Shown here: positions 9,340 to 18,224 of the stretch, piece after piece | Numbering within the stretch: the first letter of the stretch is position 1 | Layout: every line of letters starts with the position of its first letter | Assembly: GCA_020061465.1 (NCBI GenBank) | Contig: JAGUYG010000046.1 | Span: forward strand, 1-38,918 | Source of the DNA: Ignavibacteriales bacterium | GTDB taxonomy: Bacteria > Bacteroidota > Ignavibacteria > Ignavibacteriales > Ignavibacteriaceae | Reading direction: 5' to 3' | Length of the DNA stretch: 38,918 nucleotides | The notes under the pieces: generated by a model | What the model was told of the DNA's origin: nothing | The model's database searches: none | What the model saw: only the letters and a program-made list of their open reading frames with translations | Position numbers and translations under genes: made by a program

Positions 9340-12300
9340 ATGTCTCTTATACAAAACATCTGGAATAAACACTTCTCGGAAAAAATACGAAGAAGGGGGT
9401 ACTCTTATTTTAAGGATAATCTTGTTAAAAACTTAAGCATAACCGATAACAAGGTTAAAGCAGTTGTCCACGGTAGTAAGCGATACAAGGTCGAAATAGA
9501 ATTCAGCAATATGCTTGAACCGATTGTAATGTATTGTACTTGCCCGTACTTCGAAACCGATAATTGCAAACATCTTGCCGCGGTTTTATATGCCATAAAT
9601 GATGTCGGTTTTTTCAAGGCGAATCTCAACGCACAAAATATAAAAGATGACAGTGTTGTTCAGAAGTCCCCAAACTCCGCTATCACCACAACCAAGCCTT
9701 CTATTTTTAATGCCCCTAGCGCACAAGTAATTAGTGGTCAAGCTGCAAATGAATCAAAAGAAAAAATTAATTGGGAAAAACACCTTCAGCAAGAAAGAGA
9801 AAAACAAAAGTTTACCGCATTCAAAAACAAAGTTTCGGGATTGATTACTTCTAAAAAAACGAAAATTTCAAAAACTAAATACAAAATAGCTTATGCAATT
9901 GGATTAGGAACCTATGCCCATTCATCAACTATTCATGTTATCAGACAGCGATTATTGAAAGACGGCAGTGTTGGTTCAATGGAATTAGCGCACGATATAA
10001 ATTTTGATAATGTCGAACCGTTAGACTTACAAGAAAGATTAATTGTAAGCTATCTAACAAAAACTACTTACGATAATTACGTTCACTTTGGGGATCATTA
10101 TAACTCTCCAAACGATATCCGGGTGAAACAATCCTTCTCCGACATTTTAACTTTTTTAGCAGATAAGGAAGTGTATTTATATACAGGCTATAATTTAAGT
10201 CACAAAATTTTTATAAAAAAAGAAATCGGGTATTGTGAGCTGCTTATAGAAGACGATGAAAACAATTTAATAATTAAACCGATATTTTATATAGGCGAAG
10301 AAAAAATTCAATCAGGGACAAAAATTCAAGCTGTATTAGATAAACCGTTATGGATACTTGCCGGCAATAACGTGTTCCGGATTTCAAATTTACAGTACAA
10401 CCAACTGGAAAGTTTTTTTAATAAGGAAGGAGCTATCCTAATCCCCAAAGTCTACCTTAATTATTTTGAGGAAAATGTTCTACCTCAAGTTGCTTCAATG
10501 CTTCCCATTGTTTCTTCTAAGTATTCAGCCGAAACTATTAAAAATACACCTAAGAAGAAGCTCTTCCTCGAAGAAAGCGATTCGCTGCTCTTCATTAAGC
10601 TTAAATTCGGTTACGATGCTTTTGACGTTGAATATAACGAGGCAGAAACTATTACAACTTTTATATCCGAAGGGAAAATCCATCGGGTGATCAGAAATAA
10701 AATCTTGGAGGAACAAGCCCGCAGAGAAATAAAAAGCTTTTTCGTAAAAGAATTAAATGCCGGAGTTTTTACTCCCCGTAAAAATCCAATTGATTTTTTG
10801 TTTAACTCCCTTTCCTTATTGCGTGAATTGGGATTTGAGGTTTTTGGCGAAACCGAATTGAAGAAATACAAGCTTAATACTTCAAAACCGAACATATCGT
10901 TGTCGGTTAGCTCAGGAATCGATTGGTTTGATGTAACCGCCAATATCGATTTCAACGGCGCAAATCTTCCGTTTGAAGAATTAATTGAGCTGATCAAAAA
11001 GAAGAAACGCTACGTACAGTTATCTGACGGTTCTGTTGGTATTTTACCCGAACAGTGGATTAATAAATTTATAAGAACGCTGTCGTTAGGCGAACTTGAG
11101 GGGAATAAAATCCGGTTTAATAAATTTCAGGCAAATGCGCTCGACCTTATTTTGAATGAAGCCGATGAAGCGGAAGCCGATGCGGCATTCAAAGAGCAAG
11201 TTGAAAAGCTTAACTCGTTTGAGAAAATCAAAAAACAGCTAGTACCAAAAACTTTCAAAGGGAAATTAAGAAAATATCAGAAAGCCGGTTTGGATTGGCT
11301 CTATTTCCTCCAAGAATATTCTTTCGGCGGTATACTTGCCGATGATATGGGCTTGGGGAAGACTATTCAAGTATTAACATTGCTTGCAAAAGAAAAAACT
11401 TATAGACAAAAAAAACCTAATTTAATTGTTGCTCCAACCTCTGTTGTATTTAACTGGATGCTGGAATCGAAAAGATTTACTCCCTCGCTTAAAATTCTGA
11501 ATCATACCGGAAGCGATAGAATAAAAGATAACGGTTTACATTTCGATAAATACAATGCGGTTGTTACCAGCTATGCTATTTTACTAAGAGATTTTGAATT
11601 GTTTAAACAGCAGCCATTCAACTATGTCGTATTGGATGAATCGCAGAAGATAAAGAATCCGTTTTCAAAGAGTGCCAGATTGGTTAAAAGGTTGAATGCC
11701 GATCACCGCCTTTGTTTAACCGGTACACCTATCGAAAATAATCTAAATGAGCTTTGGTCGCAAATATCGTTTTTGAATCCTGGTATGCTCGGTTCATTAA
11801 AAAAATTCCAGGACGCATTCGTAAAACCGATTCAGAAAATGAACGACAACGAAGCATCTGAATTCTTAAAGAAAACGATTTATCCATTTGTGCTAAGACG
11901 AACAAAAGAGCTTGTTGCCAAAGAGCTTCCGCCAAAAACCGAGATGATTCATTATTGCGAAATGGAAAGCGAGCAAATGAAGGTGTATGAGTTGCTGAAG
12001 GATTCAATTCGTTTTGAAATTATGAAAGAGATAAATGAAAAAGGAATTAAGAAGTCGGGATTTAAAATTATAGAAGGTTTGCTGAGACTTAGACAGGTGT
12101 GCAATCATCCCGTTTTGTTCGATAAAACATACAGAAAGAATTCAGGTAAGTTTGAAGAATTTAAAGAGATGCTTGGTGAAGTGCTAAATGAGGGACATAA
12201 AGTTTTGGTCTTTTCGCAATTCGTAAAGATGTTAGAAGTGATTAAAGAATATTTAAACAACAAAAAAATCTCCTATGAATATCTAACCGGCAATACAAAA

Positions 12301-12648
12301 GACAGGGAAGAAAGAGTAAATAATTTTCAAAAGAACGACAAAGTAAAAATCTTTTTGATAAGCTTAAAAGCAGGCGGATTCGGTTTAAACTTAACTGCAG
12401 CCGATTATGTATTTCATTACGACCCATGGTGGAATCCCGCAGTAGAAATTCAAGCTACCGACAGAGCGCACAGAATAGGACAAAACAAGAATGTTTTCAT
12501 TTACAAGTTCATCACAAAAAATTCGGTCGAAGAAAAAATTCTTCTGCTGCAAGAAAAGAAGAGAGCATTAGTTCAGAATATCATCACAAGCGAAACGGGA
12601 GTATTAAAAAACCTTACCAAAGCCGATATAGATATATTATTTAGTTAA
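9340..12648 (+). CDS. SNF2-family helicase with N-terminal SWIM zinc finger
   Basis: DNA-dependent ATPase of the SNF2/Rad54 type, 1102 residues. A SWIM zinc finger at residues 66-78 (CTCPYFETDNCKH) is expected to bind DNA or protein. A long middle region follows, matching the extra domain usual before bacterial SNF2 cores. The ATPase core has Walker A DDMGLGKT (668-675), the DEAH-box equivalent DESQ (766-769), LTGTPIENN, and the C-terminal lobe with SLKAGGFGLNLTAADYV and DPWWNPAVEIQATDRAHRIGQ. Probably a chromatin or transcription remodelling enzyme of general type. It faces the accessory island but lies outside the IS remnants on the opposite strand, so I treat it as a neighbour rather than part of the system. 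The ribosome-binding site is weak. Confidence 0.95.
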   Translation: MSLIQNIWNKHFSEKIRRRGYSYFKDNLVKNLSITDNKVKAVVHGSKRYKVEIEFSNMLEPIVMYCTCPYFETDNCKHLAAVLYAINDVGFFKANLNAQNIKDDSVVQKSPNSAITTTKPSIFNAPSAQVISGQAANESKEKINWEKHLQQEREKQKFTAFKNKVSGLITSKKTKISKTKYKIAYAIGLGTYAHSSTIHVIRQRLLKDGSVGSMELAHDINFDNVEPLDLQERLIVSYLTKTTYDNYVHFGDHYNSPNDIRVKQSFSDILTFLADKEVYLYTGYNLSHKIFIKKEIGYCELLIEDDENNLIIKPIFYIGEEKIQSGTKIQAVLDKPLWILAGNNVFRISNLQYNQLESFFNKEGAILIPKVYLNYFEENVLPQVASMLPIVSSKYSAETIKNTPKKKLFLEESDSLLFIKLKFGYDAFDVEYNEAETITTFISEGKIHRVIRNKILEEQARREIKSFFVKELNAGVFTPRKNPIDFLFNSLSLLRELGFEVFGETELKKYKLNTSKPNISLSVSSGIDWFDVTANIDFNGANLPFEELIELIKKKKRYVQLSDGSVGILPEQWINKFIRTLSLGELEGNKIRFNKFQANALDLILNEADEAEADAAFKEQVEKLNSFEKIKKQLVPKTFKGKLRKYQKAGLDWLYFLQEYSFGGILADDMGLGKTIQVLTLLAKEKTYRQKKPNLIVAPTSVVFNWMLESKRFTPSLKILNHTGSDRIKDNGLHFDKYNAVVTSYAILLRDFELFKQQPFNYVVLDESQKIKNPFSKSARLVKRLNADHRLCLTGTPIENNLNELWSQISFLNPGMLGSLKKFQDAFVKPIQKMNDNEASEFLKKTIYPFVLRRTKELVAKELPPKTEMIHYCEMESEQMKVYELLKDSIRFEIMKEINEKGIKKSGFKIIEGLLRLRQVCNHPVLFDKTYRKNSGKFEEFKEMLGEVLNEGHKVLVFSQFVKMLEVIKEYLNNKKISYEYLTGNTKDREERVNNFQKNDKVKIFLISLKAGGFGLNLTAADYVFHYDPWWNPAVEIQATDRAHRIGQNKNVFIYKFITKNSVEEKILLLQEKKRALVQNIITSETGVLKNLTKADIDILFS

Positions 12649-12681
12649 ACTCCAAATGAAATTAATGCGCCGATTGTTTAA

Positions 12682-12733
12682 CCCGCCTCCTTTTCAGAAC
12701 CATCTTTGGGAAAAACTTCGGCGGGCAGTTTTT
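12682..12733 (+). terminator. Possible terminator after the SNF2 gene
   Basis: CCCGCC at 12682-12687 can pair with GGCGGG at 12720-12725, followed by a run of eight T after CAG. The loop is long (32 bases), so the structure is only moderately convincing. The position, 34 bases after the stop, fits. Confidence 0.4.
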
Positions 12734-12919
12734 TTTAATTGTTTAATTGGGCAATTCTACAGTGGTTCAATTAATATTAAATTTTATAAATTTAAATCTA
12801 ATTACGTGGTTATATGATAGATAATTTTGGAAGGGGGTTAAAGAACAGTATTTAAAATTATAAATAAAAAAATTTAATTTGGATTTTACTAATTATTATT
12901 ATAAACTTTTTGTGTCAAA

Positions 12920-12935
12920 ATCATTGCTGTCCAAA
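12920..12935 (+). repeat. 16-bp direct repeat, left border of the island
   Basis: ATCATTGCTGTCCAAA is identical to 27041-27056, which overlaps the start codon of the helicase gene. It is also the outermost end of IS copy A, where copy B differs at one base. It may be an insertion footprint or shared IS-derived sequence. Confidence 0.6.
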
Positions 12936-13302
12936 TCTGTATCTACATTGCATTTTCAGTTGTTCCTAAAAAAGATTTGATTTTTAGGTTTTGTTTAAGC
13001 TCTTTGAAAAAGGTTTCGATTGACCAACGCTGTTTATATAGTTTTGCTATCGTTGATGCTGTCCAACCTGCCTGACGGCAAGGCAGGGAAAAATTGTTTG
13101 TTATTATCTCCACTTCTGCTTTTTTTCCTTCTGTCATATACACATATTTGGGCATGCAGCCATCATAATCAAGAAGTGTATGCAGTTTTATAGCTCCTTT
13201 TTCCTTTTTATACTTTGCCCAATCGAATACTTTTATACATACACTGATTATTGTACTATCCAGCATAAATATCTTTTTCTTAATGCCCTTAAACTTTTCC
13301 AT
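12920..13302 (-). pseudogene. IS4-family transposase remnant, copy A
   Basis: A defective DDE transposase fragment. It keeps FMLDST with the first aspartate and LYKQRWSIETFFKELKQNLKIKSFLGT with the catalytic glutamate. The stretch between them carrying the second aspartate is deleted: MTEGKKAEV runs straight into EIITNNFSL. A short insertion, PCRQAGW, is encoded by a small palindrome (CCTGCCT...AGGCAGG). A TAG stop replaces the Trp codon TGG that copy B has after TTENAM. Similarity to copy B runs from 12920 to 13290 at roughly 96 percent by hand alignment. Both ends of the element are missing. It forms the left border of the defence-like island. Confidence 0.85.
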
Positions 13303-13366
13303 TCAGCATTTACTTCTTATAAAAATTTTTTATTGCTTATATACCGGACTGAAAGGTAAAGAAAAT

Positions 13367-13394
13367 GTCCAGTTTTTTAATTAAAAAACTGGAC
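13367..13394. repeat. 28-bp perfect palindrome
   Basis: GTCCAGTTTTTTAA is followed at once by its exact reverse complement. The T-rich centre and position, just past the out-of-frame tail of the RNase H-like gene and before IS copy A, would suit a terminator of the minus-strand operon or an IS end. Confidence 0.8.
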
Positions 13395-13410
13395 AAAATT
13401 ACTTGTCGAT

Positions 13411-13644
13411 TCAGGATGCCGATATTGTGTTGTTAAGGCATTCTTCGGTTTTTTTCTTTATTTCTTTAAAAGTCTTATAAATGATAACGTGATGTTGATG
13501 AACATTTTTAAGTCGTATTTTATATATATGATGTCTATGCAATTTTTTAACCAATTCATCATCTGTGTAAACTTTTAATTTTTTCCCTAAGAATTCACCT
13601 TTGAAAATCTCAGCACTTATTTCCCACTGATCACGGACGGTTCC
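13411..13644 (-). other. Out-of-frame continuation of the RNase H-like gene
   Basis: From the AAAAAGG run at 13649-13643, the minus-one frame stays open for 77 codons to a TGA at 13411. The peptide begins GTVRDQWEISAEIFKGEF, continues GKKLKVYTDDELVKKLH and ends EECLNNTISAS. It has no ATG of its own and looks like protein rather than noise: charged and hydrophobic residues alternate, with a helix-like DDELVKKL. It joins naturally after DEYEIHIYKK of the upstream frame, giving a 291-residue product. This is either a frameshift mutation or sequencing error, or a programmed frameshift. Confidence 0.65.
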
Positions 13645-14285
13645 TTTTTATATATGTGAATTTCATATTCATCTTTTACTTTTAGGAATGAATAATTAAT
13701 TTCTTCACCATCAAATTTTCTTTTACCTTGCTTCAGACCTTTTAATGCAATGGAGTCAGAAGTTAATGCTTTCTTCTTCCCCTTTTTTGATAGTCTATCA
13801 GCAGCCTTATTGAATTTGCTGGGGAGAAATTCAATTCGTACCGGACGATAAGTTTTATCTGATAATTTCTTTCGAGTTTTATCAAGTTTTTCTAGTAAGT
13901 CACTATTCTTTATTGCCTTTCCTTCGTAATTATGCCAATTATTTTTTCGCCAATCTTTAATTCTAAAAGGACTTGTTTTTTCATTATCATTTAAACTATG
14001 TCTGTCGGTTGTTATAATTATGGTATTAACATTTTTAAGTGCGTCGTAGTGACGTTCAAACAATTTCAACACTTCTTCCATTCCCTTAATTATAGCTTCA
14101 AGTTCTAAACGTTCTATATTAGCACTGATATATTTTCCTAACTCTAATTTTATAGGGTCTAAAGCAACGGAATCAGGAAATTCGATTTCGATACCAACAC
14201 CACCCGGACTTTTAGGACCATAATCCATAGCAGCATCGCAGTGAATGTAGAGAGCATAAGGATTTATCTTTCTAATCTTTATCAT
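13617..14285 (-). CDS. RNase H-like protein, last gene of the island operon, apparently frameshifted
   Basis: The first 170 or so residues have the RNase H fold acidic set in order: HCDAAMDYG (first Asp), ERLELEAIIKGMEE (Glu), IITTDRHSL (Asp) and FNKAADRLSKKG (last Asp). It may therefore cut the RNA strand of RNA-DNA hybrids or act as a related nuclease. After it comes a second, unrecognised domain beginning near IALKGLKQGKRKF that stops abruptly at EPSVISGK. A minus-one shift at AAAAAGG extends that domain by 77 residues. The gene is 83 bp downstream of the zinc-ribbon/AlbA_2 gene, on the same strand. In a defence context it could process R-loops or invader transcripts, but that is inference. 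The fold call rests on motif spacing only. Confidence 0.7.
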   Translation of the reverse strand: MIKIRKINPYALYIHCDAAMDYGPKSPGGVGIEIEFPDSVALDPIKLELGKYISANIERLELEAIIKGMEEVLKLFERHYDALKNVNTIIITTDRHSLNDNEKTSPFRIKDWRKNNWHNYEGKAIKNSDLLEKLDKTRKKLSDKTYRPVRIEFLPSKFNKAADRLSKKGKKKALTSDSIALKGLKQGKRKFDGEEINYSFLKVKDEYEIHIYKKEPSVISGK

Positions 14286-14368
14286 AAATGAAAAGAAAGC
14301 TTAAAAATTTTCTATGTGACAACAACAGCTTTATTTATATTTTAAGTTTATTGCTCAAGTGTTTTGTA

Positions 14369-15475
14369 TTAAAATCTTTTGTTCCTATTCTTATAATTGT
14401 CTGCATCATCATCGGTCAATTCCACAGTTCTATTTCCATCGCGAACAAAAAATTTATGATCTAAATAATACCATTTATGGTTTGCTTTATTTACAACTAC
14501 ATTGCAAAAAGTAAATCCCTCAAATTCAGTGAAGTAAATATCTATCAGCCCAGATACTTCTTTTGAAATATGAGAAGATATAAAATCTCTGAGTGTTAGC
14601 TGATAGTTATCAGTATTTTTATTTTCTATTAAAACACCGATTAAATAATAATTTGAGAAAGCCTTGTATCTAATTTTGCTGATTTCACTTAGCTTAAATT
14701 TGTCCATCTCAACTGCACCAATCAGAATGTACCCACCGGAGCTATTTAGAAAAGCTGCAATAGACTTTAACACACCAATCTTAACATCTTTTTGTTTATT
14801 GCTTCCTTTCAATAGGTGATTAAGGTCTAATTGTAAAGAACCTTTTACTTCAAGATTCTTATTCTCCTCTTTTAATAATTTTTCAATTGGTAAAATAGGT
14901 GTGTTAAAATTTATGAATGTTTTTGAATGATTTAACTCATCAACTTTAGCAATACCTTTGCCCGTTAAATGACCACAAAATCCATTAAATGCAGGGCGAT
15001 CGCGTAAATCTATAGTAGGATTTTCCATTTCTATGTAGCCATCTTTTAGCAAACGATCTAATAGGTTTATTACTTGCTGTTGATTTTTAGCACCAATCAA
15101 AGCAGGTAAATTTTTTGTAAACCCATCTATTGAATCTAAAGAATTATTAGATTGGTACCCAAACCATTGAAGTAAGTTATTTAGTTGTTCAGAGGTAGTT
15201 GGCAGTTTAAAAGTGCTTAATATCTCTTCGTATTTGTCACGATCGATAAAAATAGGATTTTCTGAAGATGTATTATTTCTAATAAAATGACTTACTATAG
15301 CTTTAGTATTTGCATCATTAAATATCGGAGTAAATCTGTACGCCATTAATGAAATAATAAAATCCCCACAGTTAGGACATTGATATAACCGTGAGCGACC
15401 AGCACCATGGTATGGAGTTGAAGGAATTCTTTCAAACTCACATACGGGACAGTTTGCAGAAGGTAACTCTATCAT
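14369..15475 (-). CDS. Zinc-ribbon protein with C-terminal AlbA_2 (Schlafen-like) domain
   Basis: A 368-residue protein. The N-terminus has a four-cysteine zinc ribbon (CPVC at 9-12, CPNC at 33-36). The middle region, to about residue 195, contains segments that look helical and may be winged-helix-like. The C-terminal part has NLEVKGSLQLDLNHLL near residue 207 and LKSIAAFLNSSGGYILIGAVE near 240-258. These are the E-x-K and GGxLxIGV signatures of the AlbA_2 (formerly AAA_4 or DUF4) domain shared with Schlafen proteins. It ends FFVRDGNRTVELTDDDA, as members do. Such domains occur in nucleic-acid-binding regulators and some RNA-cutting Schlafens. It lies 57 bp downstream of the DUF499 ATPase gene. 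It could be a sensor or effector; no characterised match is known to me. Confidence 0.72.
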   Translation of the reverse strand: MIELPSANCPVCEFERIPSTPYHGAGRSRLYQCPNCGDFIISLMAYRFTPIFNDANTKAIVSHFIRNNTSSENPIFIDRDKYEEILSTFKLPTTSEQLNNLLQWFGYQSNNSLDSIDGFTKNLPALIGAKNQQQVINLLDRLLKDGYIEMENPTIDLRDRPAFNGFCGHLTGKGIAKVDELNHSKTFINFNTPILPIEKLLKEENKNLEVKGSLQLDLNHLLKGSNKQKDVKIGVLKSIAAFLNSSGGYILIGAVEMDKFKLSEISKIRYKAFSNYYLIGVLIENKNTDNYQLTLRDFISSHISKEVSGLIDIYFTEFEGFTFCNVVVNKANHKWYYLDHKFFVRDGNRTVELTDDDADNYKNRNKRF

Positions 15476-15532
15476 ATCAATGTTTAATTGGTTTCAACTT
15501 TTGTTTGTATTTTATATTGTGTTGTTCGAGCA

Positions 15533-18076
15533 TTATTCTTTTATTCTTATCCCACTCATTGCTAATGCTTCTTTGATTTTATCTTCAAATTCTTGTTCGG
15601 TTATTTTTCCATCTCTGACTTTTATTTCTAATTCTAAAACATTGAACTTGCTTTGTAAGTAATTTAGGATGCCCATTAGATTAGCTATTTTCCCTTTGGG
15701 TATATTAAGATTCAGTGATATAGATTCTAAATATTCTGCTGTAAGAGGTGTAGCAGATGCACCATTTTTAACCCCACTCTCAACCTTTTTTGATTCATCT
15801 TCAGGAAATTGAAATTGAGTGGCTCCAGCCGTTTCAGCTTTTTCCTTCTCTTGTTCTAAACAAATTTTATCTGTGATAAGGATTTCATTACCGGAGAATG
15901 ATAAGGAAGGATATTGTTTGAAGTATCTGCACACAGGTTTATCGTCAATTAGTTCACCAATACCAAATATACCTTGCTTGCATCCTTCTTGAATACCGTG
16001 TTCAATTACTAATTTGCTTATTGGTCTGACTTCTCCAGGTGTTTTTAGAGCTGCTAAGTATAAATTTTCTGTGGGAACGTAATCTTTGTTTGTGAGATAT
16101 TTTGTTTTGATGACAATGGGCGGCATTGATTCAAGAATCTCTTTACCTCTCAAATGTTCATAAATAGCATAATCGAGTTCAACAGTATCACCGTGAATAG
16201 GAGTTCCCAAATCTTCAGGTTCTTTGATTCCTTCTTTATTTGGAATAGCTATAACTCTATATAACCTTCTAATATATTCTTTAAGATTTCCTTCTAATTT
16301 TTTTATTTCTTTTTTAATATCTCTTTTCTGATCTTCGCTTAGGTTTAAGGTTTTGTCTTCCTCTATTTTTTCATACGCAATTTTTCTTCTTAACGTAGTT
16401 AAGAATCCGTAACGTTCACTTTCTAAAGGATATAAAAAGAATAAAGTATTTCTATAAACTCTTGGTGATAATCCCTTATTCTTAATTATTTCAAGAATTG
16501 TATTTTTATTTTCACGCTGATGTATAATTAATTTCAAGTCCTCTGTATCGGGGATGTTTGATGAGGCTTCTTCCCAAATGTATGTTTTAAATTTGCTGCC
16601 GGATATCGAACCTCGTAATAATTTTAATTCCAATTCTTTTAGTTCATCATCCTTAACATTCTCCATTTTATTGAAAAGAATTTTGGTAAGGTTGGGCTGA
16701 TTATCGAAATAATATTTATCATCCTTCACGTGTAAAAAAAAGAGAGATTTTTCGAGCTGCGAAAGTGCGTCGCCAATTACTGCTGCGGGATTATCAAGAG
16801 TAGTGGCGAATCTTTTTATTTCATTTAATGTTGCACCTCTAACTTGTCCGCCGGAGAAAGAACTCATAAAAATAGATGAAGCAATTCTATGACCAAGATT
16901 CAAACCTACATAAGCTCTGCCGAGATTTTTGTCAACACGATGTGCACCGGAATCTTTATTAGTAATATCAACAGCAATAATTCCGTTGAAAGTAGTTTCA
17001 ATATGCTTTAGCAATTCTTGTCTTATTTCTTGAATTGATAAATTAAAATCGGCTAAGCTGATATATGGGATGGGAGATTTGCTTAATGAATGAATTACTA
17101 AAGATAATAATCTTAATACACCTCTGGTTCTCTGAAAAGTTGAGAAGGTTCCCCATCTTGTATAAAGAAAATCCACTACCTCTGGAAGGAAGGGATATGA
17201 AGCAAGAAATTTTTCTTTATATTCATTTGTTTCTGAACCATTCGGTAAGATATTTTCTTTTTCGGCATACTTAACGAAATCATTTACAATTTTTTTAGAG
17301 TTGTTTTCGTTTATCTCTTGAAATAATCTTTGTCTTATTATTTTGGTTATTTCATTTTCTTCTACCGGTGTATAAATAATTTCTTTTCTGCCGGAAACTT
17401 TTTTCAATTGCATATAAAGCTTTTCAGCTTGCTCATCGTAATGCTCTATGATACTTGACGGAAGAGTTACCACTAAAACAGATTTATCTAATTCGGATAC
17501 TATCTCTGTTAGCTCTTGCATAAAAGCGATTGTTTGAGCGCCAAGAGTGCTTCCGCCAACTTTTTCCACAGCAGCTTTTGTAACATATTCGAGCAGCTCA
17601 TCAATTAAAATAATTAATGGCTGGTGCTGAAGTAATAATTCTTTGAGTGCTATTTTGCCAGGTGCAGAGTTTCCCTTCATCTTGTTTACTTTACCGGCGA
17701 GTTGTATTTCCAGCAAACTCCATAAAGTAGTAGATGCGGGAAGTGAAGTCCCTACAATTACGGTAGGTTTCACCTTCCATTCTTTTGATTTATGATACAT
17801 AGCAATAAGAGAGTGGGTTTTTCCACCGCCAAACGGAGTCTGAAGTTGGATAACAGGATCACCGCCTTTTCCATCGAGACGTTTCTTAACAACATCTAAG
17901 AGGTTTGAAAGTCCTTGAGTTAAATATGTTTTTGAGAAGAATGTATCTGCATACTTATATTCTGCCGGACCACTTTTTTGACTTACAGCCCAAAGATCGG
18001 CAGCAAAAACATCCATCGTAAGCCGACCTTCGAGTATGTCTTTATGAGGAATTGCAATTGTGTGAAATGCTTTCAT
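15533..18076 (-). CDS. DUF499 family P-loop ATPase (defence-system ATPase)
   Basis: An 847-residue AAA-like ATPase. Walker A is TPFGGGKTH at residues 80-88 and Walker B is LIILIDE at 154-160, followed by ELLEYVTKA. VVTLPSSIIEHYDEQAEKLY and RTRGVLRLLSLVIHSL match the DUF499 pattern. The C-terminal end (KFNVLELEIKVRDGKITEQEFEDKIKEAL) is the usual small terminal domain. DUF499 proteins accompany DUF1156 methylases and SNF2-type helicases in anti-phage loci, as the ATPase of what I know as the Hma grouping. Its promoter region is unusual: the 148-bp gap upstream carries six TTGGCTAA-like boxes, so it may be transcribed or repressed separately from the first four genes. The exact action of DUF499 ATPases is not established. 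Confidence 0.88.
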   Translation of the reverse strand: MKAFHTIAIPHKDILEGRLTMDVFAADLWAVSQKSGPAEYKYADTFFSKTYLTQGLSNLLDVVKKRLDGKGGDPVIQLQTPFGGGKTHSLIAMYHKSKEWKVKPTVIVGTSLPASTTLWSLLEIQLAGKVNKMKGNSAPGKIALKELLLQHQPLIILIDELLEYVTKAAVEKVGGSTLGAQTIAFMQELTEIVSELDKSVLVVTLPSSIIEHYDEQAEKLYMQLKKVSGRKEIIYTPVEENEITKIIRQRLFQEINENNSKKIVNDFVKYAEKENILPNGSETNEYKEKFLASYPFLPEVVDFLYTRWGTFSTFQRTRGVLRLLSLVIHSLSKSPIPYISLADFNLSIQEIRQELLKHIETTFNGIIAVDITNKDSGAHRVDKNLGRAYVGLNLGHRIASSIFMSSFSGGQVRGATLNEIKRFATTLDNPAAVIGDALSQLEKSLFFLHVKDDKYYFDNQPNLTKILFNKMENVKDDELKELELKLLRGSISGSKFKTYIWEEASSNIPDTEDLKLIIHQRENKNTILEIIKNKGLSPRVYRNTLFFLYPLESERYGFLTTLRRKIAYEKIEEDKTLNLSEDQKRDIKKEIKKLEGNLKEYIRRLYRVIAIPNKEGIKEPEDLGTPIHGDTVELDYAIYEHLRGKEILESMPPIVIKTKYLTNKDYVPTENLYLAALKTPGEVRPISKLVIEHGIQEGCKQGIFGIGELIDDKPVCRYFKQYPSLSFSGNEILITDKICLEQEKEKAETAGATQFQFPEDESKKVESGVKNGASATPLTAEYLESISLNLNIPKGKIANLMGILNYLQSKFNVLELEIKVRDGKITEQEFEDKIKEALAMSGIRIKE

Positions 18077-18090
18077 TTGAGAATTCCTTA

Positions 18091-18216
18091 TTGGCTAAAT
18101 TGTTCTAAATATTGGCTAATCATTGGCTAAAAATATTTTGATTTTTTAACTAGAACTAAACATTTATAAATTTTATTAGCTAAAACATTGGCTAATTATG
18201 GTTAACAATTGACTAA
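18091..18216. promoter_or_regulatory. Array of six TTGGCTAA-type boxes in the DUF499 promoter region
   Basis: TTGGCTAA occurs exactly at 18091, 18112, 18123 and 18188, with one-base variants TTAGCTAA at 18176 and TTGACTAA at 18209. Successive spacings are 21, 11, 53, 12 and 21 bases: near whole helical turns and symmetric about the middle. Such an arrangement suits a cooperative DNA-binding regulator acting on the DUF499 gene. The binding protein is unknown. The AlbA_2/HATPase protein encoded just upstream is one candidate. Confidence 0.65.
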
Positions 18217-18224
18217 TTACAGAA

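Noticed and set aside
10466-10997. Overlapping small frames inside the SNF2 helicase gene
   Set aside because: They lie within a well-supported gene in other frames and show no motif or ribosome-binding site of their own.
9340-12648. The SWIM/SNF2 helicase as a member of the defence island
   Set aside because: It is on the opposite strand, outside the IS remnant and the direct repeat, and is of a type common in core genomes.
18091-18216. The TTGGCTAA array as replication iterons
   Set aside because: No replication initiator gene is nearby and the locus looks chromosomal; a promoter-operator role fits its position better.
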